This document shows positions 16,571 to 24,245 of a stretch of 26,147 nucleotides of DNA, in pieces. The stretch is taken from NCBI GenBank assembly GCA_035551995.1, contig DASZME010000069.1, positions 1-26,147 on the forward strand. The letters are read 5' to 3'. Positions within the stretch are counted from its first letter, which is position 1. Each line of letters begins with the position of its first letter. This DNA is from RYN-428 sp035551995. GTDB lineage: Bacteria > Planctomycetota > Phycisphaerae > Tepidisphaerales > Tepidisphaeraceae. Position numbers and translations under genes: made by a program. Below the pieces are notes generated by a model. That model saw only the letters and a list, made by a program, of their open reading frames with translations. It did no database searches and was not told the DNA's origin.

Positions 16571-16912
16571 TTGCTGAAAAACTCCTAGACACCAAAACCC
16601 CCAGCCGATTAAAGCCAGAGGCCGGTCATTTTAGGTTCCGTGCCGCGCACGCGACAAACGGGGCCGGTACGATAGTGCAAAGCCCCGCTCATATCAAGCG
16701 GCGTGCGGCGAGAAAGCGCGTTTGCCCGAAAACGGCGCATCCGCCACGCGCCGCGCTGTCCATCATTTCGAATGCCATGGCCGATCGCGCGACGTCCGAA
16801 AATCATACGCTCGATAGAAAATTCACCCGCGGCGCCATTCCGGACGATTCAACCAACCGGCGCCTCGTCCGGCGACTGAACCGCTTTTTCCGGCCCGGGG
16901 CGCTTGCCGAAA
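16571..16912. other. divergent intergenic region between rpsO and the membrane-protein gene
   Basis: A 342-bp gap between divergently transcribed genes. It holds the rpsO promoter listed separately. On the plus strand, towards the membrane-protein gene, I found no convincing promoter or ribosome-binding site. Short open frames on both strands here are GC-rich by-products with no recognisable protein features. Confidence 0.5.
16628..16657 (-). promoter_or_regulatory. probable rpsO(-pnp) sigma70-type promoter
   Basis: On the minus strand TTGTCG (16657-16652) and TAAAAT (16633-16628) are separated by 18 bp. Transcription would start near 16621, giving a leader of about 50 nt before the rpsO ATG at 16570. 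Position, orientation and spacing all fit a housekeeping promoter; both hexamers match 4-5 of 6 consensus bases. Confidence 0.6.
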
Positions 16913-18469
16913 ATGACTTCTCACGCAGCCATCTTCCCCGCATCGCGCGACGGCGATCATCGCCAGGGCGCCGCTGTCGCGGCATGGCGGCGCCATGCGT
17001 TCGTCGTGCCGCCGATGCTCGTTGCCCTGGCCGTTTGCTTCTGGTTCGCGACCGCCGGCGACGGACATCTTTTCTATCGTGAGTATTTCTGCGGGTTCTA
17101 CGACGCCCAGGCCCGGTCCATCCTTCACGGACGCCTGGACGTTCCCTCCAAAGCCATAGGTTTTGAAGCGTTCGACCATGCCGGCAAGACGTATGGCTAT
17201 TTCGGCGTCACGCCGGCGTTGCTTCGCGTTCCGCTGGTCATGGCGTTCGCGCACATGGATGGCCGATGGAGCCGAACGATGATGCTCATCGCGGCCGCCA
17301 TCAATCTTGTCTGCGCGTATCGCCTGGTCCTTTACTTGAAGCCATCGCATCGCATCGAGACCGACACCGAAAAGATTCTGACTTGTCTATTCGTGCTGTG
17401 CGCCGGCATTGGTTCAACGACGGTTTTCCTCGTCAGTCGAACCTATGTGTACCACGAAGCGATCATGTGGGGCGCGACGTTCGCGTTGTTATTCACCGAT
17501 CGCTTGCTGGCCTATCTCGCGGCCCCGAGCTTGAGCGTTCTGGCTACGGTCGGCGCCTGCGCGTTCTTATCATTTCACGCCCGCGCCACCGCCGGCGCCG
17601 GGACGCTGCTGGCGATGTGCATGTTGACGCTTGTCCTGATCGTTCGCGCGTCTCGAAATCAGCCGTCTAATCCGCCAAGCCATTCTCCCGGCGGGGTTCT
17701 TGGTTTAAATACCGTCCGCCGGCCAGGCGTCCATGCCATGCTCGCGGCCGGCATCGTCATCATCACGATCGGCGGCTACTTCGCGATCAACTATGCGAAA
17801 TTCGAAACCTTCCAAGGCGTGCCGGTGCGCCTGTATCGAATGTATACCACCAACCCGCGGCGCATGAAAATCACCGGCGGACGCCAGTTCCACGTCGAAA
17901 ATATTCCCACCGGCCTCGCCAGTTATTTCTGCGGAAACGCTTTGTCCTTTGGCCCAGAATTTCCGTGGGTCTATATGGTCGAACGGGCGCGGGTTCTTGG
18001 TAGTCCCGCGCTGGATGTCGTCGAACCCTATTCGGGGATTCCAGTTTCGATGCCGGCTCTATTTCTGCTCGCGCTTGCCGGAATCCAGCCTCTGCTCAAA
18101 GGCACGACACCCCAAACGCGCCGGCTGCGCCTTCCCGCCATCACGCTGTTGCTCGGCGGAGGTGTCGTCCTTGCCACTGTCGGAATCACCGAACGCTATC
18201 TCCACGATTTCTATCCATGGTTAGTCGTGCTGGCGTCGGCAGGAGCGGCGCGACTGACGGTCCGCGGGCACGAGCGGGCAAAGACCGCGCTGCTCGTTTG
18301 GCTAACGGCTGTGAGCGTCGCGTTGAACTGCGCGTTCGCCCTTTATTTTCAGCGTGAATATGTGTGGGGCGAGCCGCAGGCCAAGCGCGAGGAATTGGTC
18401 GATGCGCGACGGGCGATCAATCATATTCTGCATCGTCCTCCTCCGCCGCCTGTTACGGAGCAACCTTGA
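16913..18469 (+). CDS. polytopic membrane protein, candidate GT-C-type glycosyltransferase
   Basis: An integral membrane protein of 518 residues with roughly 10-12 hydrophobic segments, from HAFVVPPMLVALAVCFWFA near the start to VWLTAVSVALNCAFALYF near the end. The first extracytoplasmic loop contains YFCGFYDAQARSILHGRLDV and then GKTYGYFGVTPALLRVPLV. Near the C-terminus is TERYLHDFYPWL. I recall similar layouts in unnamed membrane proteins related to GT-C glycosyltransferases (acidic residues in loop 1, multi-TM body), but the family assignment is an inference. The C-terminus is soluble and ends in a Pro-run. ATG 16913 is preferred to TTG 16904; neither has a clear ribosome-binding site. Its stop overlaps the epimerase start by 1 nt (TGATG), so the two are translationally linked. 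That supports a role in sugar or glycan transfer. Confidence 0.55.
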   Translation: MTSHAAIFPASRDGDHRQGAAVAAWRRHAFVVPPMLVALAVCFWFATAGDGHLFYREYFCGFYDAQARSILHGRLDVPSKAIGFEAFDHAGKTYGYFGVTPALLRVPLVMAFAHMDGRWSRTMMLIAAAINLVCAYRLVLYLKPSHRIETDTEKILTCLFVLCAGIGSTTVFLVSRTYVYHEAIMWGATFALLFTDRLLAYLAAPSLSVLATVGACAFLSFHARATAGAGTLLAMCMLTLVLIVRASRNQPSNPPSHSPGGVLGLNTVRRPGVHAMLAAGIVIITIGGYFAINYAKFETFQGVPVRLYRMYTTNPRRMKITGGRQFHVENIPTGLASYFCGNALSFGPEFPWVYMVERARVLGSPALDVVEPYSGIPVSMPALFLLALAGIQPLLKGTTPQTRRLRLPAITLLLGGGVVLATVGITERYLHDFYPWLVVLASAGAARLTVRGHERAKTALLVWLTAVSVALNCAFALYFQREYVWGEPQAKREELVDARRAINHILHRPPPPPVTEQP

Positions 18470-19440
18470 TGTCTCGCCATTTCGTCACCGGCGGAGCCGG
18501 TTTTATCGGCAGTAACCTCGTCGATCGGCTATTGGCCGACGGGCACTCCGTCACCGCCTACGACAACTTCTCGACCGGCCGCCGCGAGTTCATCGAATCG
18601 GCCCTCCGCGCGCCCAACTTCCAGTTGATCGAAGGAGATACGCTTGATCTCTCCAACCTGGTCGGCGCCATGAAAGGCCATGACATGGTCTTTCATCTCG
18701 CAGCCAACGCCGACGTGCGGTTCGGCGCCGACCACCCTCGCCGCGATCTCGAACAAAATACGATAGCCACCCATAACGTCCTTGAAGCGATGCGGAAGAC
18801 CGGCGTAAAACGAATCGCCTTCTCTTCCACAGGTTCAGTCTATGGCGAGCCGGATGTCTTCCCGACGCCCGAAACATGCCCGTTTCCCGTACAGACTTCG
18901 CTTTACGCCGCCAGTAAATTGGCGTGTGAGGGGCTCATCTCAGCCTACAGTGCCGCCTTCGGGTTCCGCGCCGTGATCTTTCGTTTTGTCTCCATTCTCG
19001 GCGAGCGATATTCGCACGGACACGTCTATGATTTCTACCGGCAGTTGTCGGCTGATCCAACCCATATTCGCGTGCTTGGCGACGGCCTGCAACGCAAGAG
19101 CTACCTTTACGTGCAGGATTGCATCGACGGAATATTGATGGCCGTCGATCGGACGGATCAGCCGGTAAGTCTGTTCAATCTTGGGGCCGAAGAATATTGC
19201 ACCGTGAACGATTCCCTTGGATGGATCTGCGCCAAGCTGCGCGTCGATCCCGCGCGTCAATACGCCGGTGGATCGCGCGGGTGGGTTGGCGACAGTCCAT
19301 TTATCTTTCTCGACGCCAGGCGGATGCACTCCTTTGGCTGGAAGTCAAAGCTGACGATCCGAAAAGGCGTGGAACGAACGGTCGATTACCTGCGACAAAA
19401 TCCGTGGTTGTTTCCAACTGAAACGATACATCGAACCTAA
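18469..19440 (+). CDS. NAD-dependent nucleotide-sugar epimerase/dehydratase (extended SDR)
   Basis: A 323-residue extended short-chain dehydrogenase of the GalE/RmlB type, acting on a nucleotide sugar in the cytosol. The NAD-binding GGAGFIG (residues 8-14) and acidic Asp32 (AYDNFSTG) open the Rossmann fold. FHLAANADV follows at 75-83, then SSTGSVYGE with catalytic Ser/Thr near 120, and Y146-x3-K150 (YAASK). The start at 18469 is set by the 1-nt overlap with the upstream gene and by GGAG (18457-18460) 8 nt before the ATG; a longer open frame extends upstream but only inside the neighbour. Exact substrate is unknown: UDP-glucose 4-epimerase is the default annotation, but the heptose genes nearby make a GDP-heptose-modifying enzyme possible. 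An intrinsic terminator follows. Confidence 0.85.
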   Translation: MSRHFVTGGAGFIGSNLVDRLLADGHSVTAYDNFSTGRREFIESALRAPNFQLIEGDTLDLSNLVGAMKGHDMVFHLAANADVRFGADHPRRDLEQNTIATHNVLEAMRKTGVKRIAFSSTGSVYGEPDVFPTPETCPFPVQTSLYAASKLACEGLISAYSAAFGFRAVIFRFVSILGERYSHGHVYDFYRQLSADPTHIRVLGDGLQRKSYLYVQDCIDGILMAVDRTDQPVSLFNLGAEEYCTVNDSLGWICAKLRVDPARQYAGGSRGWVGDSPFIFLDARRMHSFGWKSKLTIRKGVERTVDYLRQNPWLFPTETIHRT

Positions 19441-19460
19441 AATTTTTTCAAAATAAGCTT

Positions 19461-19483
19461 GCGCGATCACGCGCGTCTTTTTT
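19461..19483 (+). terminator. intrinsic terminator after the epimerase gene
   Basis: GCGCG (19461-19465), loop ATCA, CGCGC (19470-19474), then GTCTTTTTT to 19483. The stem is short but all GC, the loop is tight and the T-tract is good. It lies 20 bp after the stop and separates the membrane-protein/epimerase pair from the SDR gene. Confidence 0.75.
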
Positions 19484-19486
19484 CAT

Positions 19487-19610
19487 ACCCTCGCCCGGTA
19501 CGCGGGAGAGGCCAGGGCGAGGCATTCTTCGGTAGTTTGCGAATTCTATGCGACTTACATCTTTTGAAAAACCCTCGCCTCAACCCTTTCCCGGATTAGC
19601 GGGCGAGAAA
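19487..19610. repeat. two adjacent CCCTCGCC-type palindromic repeats
   Basis: Copy one has CCTCGCCC (19489-19496) and GGGCGAGG (19515-19522) as perfect 8-bp arms around GGTACGCGGGAGAGGCCA. Copy two begins CCCTCGCCTCAACCCTTTCC at 19572 and folds through CCCG-GATTAG-CGGG (19590-19603), with GGGCGAG (19601-19607) pairing back to CTCGCC (19574-19579). Both look like degraded members of one dispersed REP-like family (CCCTCGCCCxxACCCTxTCCCG...). They fill the 290-bp gap before the SDR gene, in which I see no other gene. Confidence 0.65.
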
Positions 19611-19730
19611 GTAGAGCGAGCAGACGCGCAAGCTCATCTAGATTCCCATAGTGTTCCTAAATTTAGCGGCCCTGCTTGCCGGGGGTGTTCCGGGAGCGCC
19701 CCTCGCTCCACCAACCAAAAAATAGGCTAA

Positions 19731-20615
19731 ATGGCTTTGCACCTTTCAAACAGAAGAGTGCTTCTGACCGGCGCCTCGCGCGGCTTGGGAGAAGCAATCG
19801 CCATCCGTCTGGCGCGCGATGGCGCCAGCGTCGCCCTTGTCGCGCGCGGCGAACCTGAACTACAGTCTCTCGCAAACAGGCTCACCGCCGATCCCATGAT
19901 CGACGGTCAGACGTTTCTGGCGATCGCCGCGGATTTGTCATATCCCAAGGATATCGATCGAGCCGTAGAAATCTGTCAAAGCGAGTTGGGCGAGATCGAT
20001 ATTCTGGTGAACAACGCCGCGACGCAGGGCCCGATCGGCCCGCTGGAAAGCGCTGATTTTGTCGCCTGGCGCGAATCGTTCGACATCAACCTGTTTACTC
20101 CCGCGCGGCTTTGCCAGCTAGTCATTCCGGCCATGCGCCGCCGAGGCGCGGGGAAGATCATCAACATTTCCGGCGGGGGGGCGACGAGTCCCCGCCCAGA
20201 CTTTACCGCATACGCCGCCGCCAAGTGCGCGCTGGTGCGTCTGACCGAAACGCTGGCGGAAGAATTGAAGGGCGCCGGGATCGACGTGAACGCGGTATCG
20301 CCGGGTGCGATGAACACGCGGATGTTGGATGAGGTGTTGGAGGCCGGTCCGCACGGCGCCTCGCGCGAGTACTCCGCCGCGCTCACGCGCCGGCGCGAAG
20401 GGGGCGCCTCGATGAAAGACGCCGCCGATTTAGTCGCGATGCTGGCCTCTTCGTCATGCGACGGGATCAGCGGCAGGTTAATCAGTGCGGTATGGGATGA
20501 CTGGAAACACCTGTTCAATCGCCGAGACGAACTGGCCGGAACCGACTTATATACACTTCGGCGTGTGACTACATCTGAAAAGAAGCCGGTGGGTCCGTCT
20601 TTAACTATTAAGTAA
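19731..20615 (+). CDS. SDR-family NAD(P)-dependent oxidoreductase
   Basis: A classical short-chain dehydrogenase of 294 residues, 40-50 longer than usual because of a C-terminal tail. The cofactor motif TGASRGLG lies at residues 13-20, VNNAA follows in the next Rossmann strand, and the catalytic triad is Ser147-Tyr161-Lys165 (NISGGG...YAAAK) with the normal 14- and 4-residue spacings. The segment after the core, VSPGAMNTRMLDE, fits family position 'PG'. The ATG has no good ribosome-binding site, though the motif position leaves no alternative start. Substrate is unknown. Its position just before a Gfo/Idh/MocA enzyme and the heptose genes suggests a sugar or sugar-nucleotide redox step. Confidence 0.85.
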   Translation: MALHLSNRRVLLTGASRGLGEAIAIRLARDGASVALVARGEPELQSLANRLTADPMIDGQTFLAIAADLSYPKDIDRAVEICQSELGEIDILVNNAATQGPIGPLESADFVAWRESFDINLFTPARLCQLVIPAMRRRGAGKIINISGGGATSPRPDFTAYAAAKCALVRLTETLAEELKGAGIDVNAVSPGAMNTRMLDEVLEAGPHGASREYSAALTRRREGGASMKDAADLVAMLASSSCDGISGRLISAVWDDWKHLFNRRDELAGTDLYTLRRVTTSEKKPVGPSLTIK

Positions 20616-20693
20616 AGTCACGAACAATTCGATAGCCAAGGGCGAAGCTCGCTTTTCCTCGAATATCGACCTGTATATCGTCAAGGAACCATC

Positions 20694-21668
20694 ATGCGAA
20701 TCGCGATTATCGGTTGCGGGACGATCGGGAATAAGCGCGCCAAGGCGCTGGGCCATCATACCCTTGTCGCCTGCGCCGACGTAAAACAGGATTGTGCCGC
20801 GTCACTTGCCAAGCTATATTACGATTGCCGACCTTTCCCCGATTGGCGCCAGGCCGCAACCTGTAATGACACCGACGTCGTAATCGTCTCTACCACCAAC
20901 GACATGCTGGCGCCCGCGGCGCTGGCGGCGATCGCCGTCGGAAAACACGTGCTGATCGAAAAGCCCGGCGCCCGGAACGTCGCGGAGCTTGAACCCGTCG
21001 TAAGCGCGGCACGTGCCGCCGGCGTGGTCGTGAAGATCGGGTTCAACCACCGGTTTCATCCCGGACTGCTCAAAGCCAGGGAGATCGTCGATTCCGGCGC
21101 CCTCGGTCCCCTCATGTTCATTCGCGCCAGATATGGTCACGGCGGTCGTCTTGGCATGGAACGCGAATGGCGCGGAAATCCCGCTATCTCCGGCGGCGGC
21201 GAAATGCTCGATCAGGGCGTGCATCTGATCGACCTTTCTCGCTGGTTTCTCGGCGATTTTGATCAGGTCAACGGCCACGTCGCAACTTACTTCTGGGATT
21301 GGCCGGTCGAGGACAACGGTTTTGCCATGCTGAAAACACCGGCGGGACAGGTGGCCTGGCTGCACGCGAGTTGCACGGAATGGAAAAATATTTTCTCGTT
21401 CGAGATCTATGGCCGCACCGGAAAACTTCACGTCGAAGGCCTCGGCGGAAGTTATGGCGTCGAGCGGCTAAGCTGGTATCAGATGCTCCCGGAGATGGGT
21501 CCGCCGCCGACGGTGATTTGGGAATATCCCGGCGAGGACCGGTCATGGCACGCCGAGTTCGAGCATTTTATCGACTGCATCAGTACCAAACGCGAACCGA
21601 GCGGCGGACTTGACGACGCCGTGGCCGCTCTCCGCGTCGTGGAGCGACTCTACGCGATTTCCAAATGA
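20694..21668 (+). CDS. Gfo/Idh/MocA-family sugar oxidoreductase
   Basis: An NAD(P)-dependent dehydrogenase of 324 residues that would oxidise or reduce a sugar or sugar nucleotide. The N-terminal Rossmann motif is GCGTIG (7-12). The family's EKP (Glu89-Lys90-Pro91, in VLIEKPGARN) carries the catalytic Lys. The second domain begins GFNHRFHPG and contains the D-x3-H catalytic pair Asp173/His177 in GGEMLDQGVHLIDLSRW. AAGGAA lies 6 nt before the ATG, a good start. It follows the SDR by 78 bp on the same strand, and the two could act in sequence, for example oxidation followed by reduction of a keto-sugar. Substrate cannot be read from the sequence. Confidence 0.88.
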   Translation: MRIAIIGCGTIGNKRAKALGHHTLVACADVKQDCAASLAKLYYDCRPFPDWRQAATCNDTDVVIVSTTNDMLAPAALAAIAVGKHVLIEKPGARNVAELEPVVSAARAAGVVVKIGFNHRFHPGLLKAREIVDSGALGPLMFIRARYGHGGRLGMEREWRGNPAISGGGEMLDQGVHLIDLSRWFLGDFDQVNGHVATYFWDWPVEDNGFAMLKTPAGQVAWLHASCTEWKNIFSFEIYGRTGKLHVEGLGGSYGVERLSWYQMLPEMGPPPTVIWEYPGEDRSWHAEFEHFIDCISTKREPSGGLDDAVAALRVVERLYAISK

Positions 21669-21716
21669 CGTCGCTGAACCATCGGAGACGATCCGCGCAC
21701 CGCCGTTCCTTTGCCG

Positions 21717-21758
21717 ATGATTATTGACCCCGATCGCGCTTTCGCGCCCGATAATCAT
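21717..21758. promoter_or_regulatory. nested inverted repeat upstream of the heptose kinase gene
   Basis: ATGATTAT (21717-21724) and ATAATCAT (21751-21758) are perfect 8-bp arms; inside them CGCG (21735-21738), loop CTTT, CGCG (21743-21746) forms a second stem. It lies 79 bp before the hddA-like start, in the 168-bp gap after the Gfo/Idh gene. No T-tract follows directly. It could be an operator or a transcript-stability element at the head of the heptose genes. Confidence 0.4.
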
Positions 21759-21836
21759 TCCGCCGCTTTTCCATCTCATCATTTTTCCTCGCCGCACCGA
21801 TGACACAGAGGCTCGACATGCAGTGAGGCGTTTCAC

Positions 21837-22817
21837 ATGATCATCACCCGCAGCCCGCTACGAATTTCCCTGGGTGGCGGCGGAACCGATCTTCCGTCGT
21901 ATTACAAGAAACACAGCGGGTTTCTCATTGCCGCCGCCATCGATAAGTTTGTCTACATCACTCTCCATCAGACGTTTCAGTCGGGATTGATCATCAAGTA
22001 TTCCAAGATGGAACAGGCGGCGGACGTCAACGACGTTCAGCATCCGATCGTGCGCGAAGCCCTGCGGATGGTTGGATTCGACAAGCCGCACCTGGAGATT
22101 ACATCGATGGCCGACATCCCCGCCGGCACCGGCCTCGGATCGTCCGGCAGTTTTACCACCGCCTTGCTCAAGGCGCTGCACGCGCATCGCAAGAATATCG
22201 TTCATCCGCAGGGATTGGCCGAGCAGGCGTGCGAGATCGAAATCGAGCGTCTCGGCGAGCCGATCGGGAAGCAGGATCAGTACATCGCCGCATATGGAGG
22301 CTTGACTTGTTTTCAGTTTCTGCCTAACGGTCACGTCGAAGCGTATCCGTTAAAAATAGACGCCGAGACTCTCTATAACCTTGAGGATAATCTGTTGCTT
22401 TTTTTCACCGGATACAGCCGATCGGCGTCGGCGATCCTGAAGGATCAGGACACCCGGAGCCGTCAGAGCGACAAGGAGATGATCGACAACCTTCATTTTA
22501 TCAAAGAGCTTGGCTATCAGAGTCAGGAAGCGCTGGAATCCGCAAACCTGCCGACGTTCGGCGAACTCATGAACGTTCACTGGGCTCACAAGAAAAAACG
22601 CAGCGGCGGCATGAGCAACGGCGACATCGACCGCTGGTACGAGATCGCCATGCGAAACGGGGCCCTTGGCGGAAAGCTGATCGGAGCGGGCGGCGGCGGA
22701 TTCCTGATGTTCTACGCCGGCGACAAAACGCGCCTTCGCCGGGCGCTGACTCACGAGGGATTGCGCGAAGTGAGATTCCGATTCGACTTCGAGGGAACAA
22801 AGGTCGTGACACAATGA
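21837..22817 (+). CDS. hddA: D-glycero-alpha-D-manno-heptose 7-phosphate kinase (HddA-like GHMP kinase)
   Basis: Phosphorylates heptose 7-phosphate at C1 to the 1,7-bisphosphate, in the GDP-heptose route. The 326-residue protein fits the HddA branch of the GHMP kinases from end to end: an N-terminal SPLRISLGGGGTDLPSYY, the ATP-binding motif DIPAGTGLGSSGSF (93-106), GEPIGKQDQYIAAYGGL, LLLFFTGYSRSAS, and the C-terminal GHMP motif GAGGGGFLMFY (from 283). GAGG lies 8 nt before the ATG. The last codons overlap the next gene by 4 nt (ATGA), so the kinase and nucleotidyltransferase are translationally coupled. The alpha-anomer (GDP) rather than beta-anomer (ADP, HldE) route is inferred from this family type and its guanylyltransferase-like partner. 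Confidence 0.85.
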   Translation: MIITRSPLRISLGGGGTDLPSYYKKHSGFLIAAAIDKFVYITLHQTFQSGLIIKYSKMEQAADVNDVQHPIVREALRMVGFDKPHLEITSMADIPAGTGLGSSGSFTTALLKALHAHRKNIVHPQGLAEQACEIEIERLGEPIGKQDQYIAAYGGLTCFQFLPNGHVEAYPLKIDAETLYNLEDNLLLFFTGYSRSASAILKDQDTRSRQSDKEMIDNLHFIKELGYQSQEALESANLPTFGELMNVHWAHKKKRSGGMSNGDIDRWYEIAMRNGALGGKLIGAGGGGFLMFYAGDKTRLRRALTHEGLREVRFRFDFEGTKVVTQ

Positions 22818-23536
22818 GGCTCCTGTCGCCCATGAAAGAGATGCCCGTCGCGATTCTCGCCGGCGGTTTTGCCACCCGCCTGGGCGACCTGGCGACCCAG
22901 ACGCCAAAGGCGTTGCTCGATATCAACGGCCGCCCTTTCATCGATCATCAGCTCGATCTTCTCTATCGCAACGGTATTCGCCGGGTGGTCATGTGCGTGG
23001 GGCATCTTTCCGACCGGATCGAGCGGCATCTGGGCGACGGCGCCGTCCGCGACATGGAAATCCGCTACAGTCACGACGGGCCCGACCCGGCCGGCACCGG
23101 CGGCGCCATCCGGCGCGCGATCCCCATGCTCGGCGATATGTTCTGGGTCATGTACGGCGACTCTTACATGGACATCGACTACCGCAGTGCCCGCGATCAT
23201 TTCGCCGACTCGGACGCCCTGGCGCTGATGACCGTCATTCGCAATGACGATCGCTGGGATCGAAGCAACGCCATTTACGAAAACGGCCGCCTGCGCTGTT
23301 ACGACAAGAGTCGCCGCGCGCCGGAAATGCGCCATATCGATTATGGCGTGCAGCTGCTCAGAAGCGCCGCGCTTCTGGCGATGGCGCCGGGCGAACGATT
23401 CGGCCTGGGCGACATCTATCGAGGCCTGGTCGCTCGCGGGCAAATGATCGGTTTCGAGGTGTTCAACCGTTTTTACGAAATCGGTACGCCGGCCTCGCTG
23501 GAAGAGACCCGGCGTTACCTGGCCAAGGCCGCCTAG
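22814..23536 (+). CDS. hddC: sugar-phosphate nucleotidyltransferase, probable heptose 1-phosphate guanylyltransferase (HddC-like)
   Basis: Would activate D-glycero-alpha-D-manno-heptose 1-phosphate with GTP to give GDP-heptose. The 240-residue GT-A-fold NTP-transferase has the nucleotide loop LAGGFATRL (15-23) with Lys32 of PKALLDINGRPF. A middle YGDSYMDIDY supplies the metal-binding Asp, and DPAGTGGAIRRA is the sugar-binding loop. It lacks the C-terminal left-handed helix of longer RmlA/GlmU-type proteins. The start at 22814 is chosen because it gives the 4-nt overlap with the kinase gene and has AAAGG about 9 nt upstream; in-frame ATGs at 22832 and 22841 would also keep the motif. Base specificity (GTP) comes from gene context, not from a visible residue. 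Confidence 0.75.
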   Translation: MRLLSPMKEMPVAILAGGFATRLGDLATQTPKALLDINGRPFIDHQLDLLYRNGIRRVVMCVGHLSDRIERHLGDGAVRDMEIRYSHDGPDPAGTGGAIRRAIPMLGDMFWVMYGDSYMDIDYRSARDHFADSDALALMTVIRNDDRWDRSNAIYENGRLRCYDKSRRAPEMRHIDYGVQLLRSAALLAMAPGERFGLGDIYRGLVARGQMIGFEVFNRFYEIGTPASLEETRRYLAKAA

Positions 23537-23561
23537 CGAAAACATTCGCGGAGATCGCAGC

Positions 23562-24161
23562 ATGTCTTTCACAAACACGTATCTTGACGAAACGGCTGAA
23601 ATCCTGGCGAAGATCGATCGGCCGTCGATCGCCCGCCTGGTCGCGAAGGTCGCATCGCTGCGCAACCATGGCGGCCGGATCTTCTTTCTCGGCGTCGGCG
23701 GAAGCGCCGCCAACGCCTCGCACGCCGTCAATGATTTCCGCAAGATTTGCGGCATCGAGGCGTACGCCCCCACGGACAACGTCGCGGAGTTTTCCGCCCG
23801 CGCCAACGACGAGGGATGGGAAACGGTCTTCGCCAACTGGCTGCGCGGAAGCCGGCTCTGCGCCCGCGACATGGTTTTCGTTCTTTCCGTCGGCGGCGGA
23901 AGCATCGAAAAAAACATCAGCCCCAATCTCGTGCGCGCTTTGCAATACGCCAAGGAGGTTCATGCGACCGTTGTTGGGATCGTCGGCCGTGACGGCGGAT
24001 ATACCGCGCAGGTCGCCGACGCCTGTGTGATCGTTCCCAGCGTGAACGCCGCCAACGTGACGCCGCACGCCGAGGCGTTTCAGGCGGTGATCTGGCATCT
24101 GATGGTTTCGCATCCGTCCCTTAAAGCAGCCGCCACCAAATGGGAAACCGCCGCCGCTTGA
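23562..24161 (+). CDS. gmhA: SIS-domain phosphosugar isomerase, probable sedoheptulose 7-phosphate isomerase (GmhA-like)
   Basis: Would convert sedoheptulose 7-phosphate into D-glycero-D-manno-heptose 7-phosphate, the first committed step. At 199 residues it matches GmhA length. The SIS phosphate-binding loops are GVGGSAANASH (44-54) and VLSVGGGSIEKN, and the C-terminal helix reads TPHAEAFQAVIWHLMVSHP. By eye, two GmhA landmarks differ: the FAEE segment that carries the catalytic Glu in E. coli reads HAVNDF here (Asn57-Asp58), and the C-terminal catalytic His appears shifted by one next to Trp. It may therefore be a separate GmhA branch. GGAG lies 9-10 nt upstream of the ATG. It follows hddC by 25 bp and is probably in the same transcript. 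Confidence 0.78.
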   Translation: MSFTNTYLDETAEILAKIDRPSIARLVAKVASLRNHGGRIFFLGVGGSAANASHAVNDFRKICGIEAYAPTDNVAEFSARANDEGWETVFANWLRGSRLCARDMVFVLSVGGGSIEKNISPNLVRALQYAKEVHATVVGIVGRDGGYTAQVADACVIVPSVNAANVTPHAEAFQAVIWHLMVSHPSLKAAATKWETAAA

Positions 24162-24245
24162 GACGGCGCGAGAAATGATAAGGGCTTGCGATGCGATGTC
24201 GCTGAACAACAGGAGAAATGTTCTTAAGAATCAGCAAAAGCCACC

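Noticed and set aside
16823..17350. Minus-strand frame of 175 codons at the start of the membrane-protein gene
   Set aside because: Overlaps a plus-strand gene with clear hydrophobic periodicity; its product is Arg/Gly-rich with no recognisable features.
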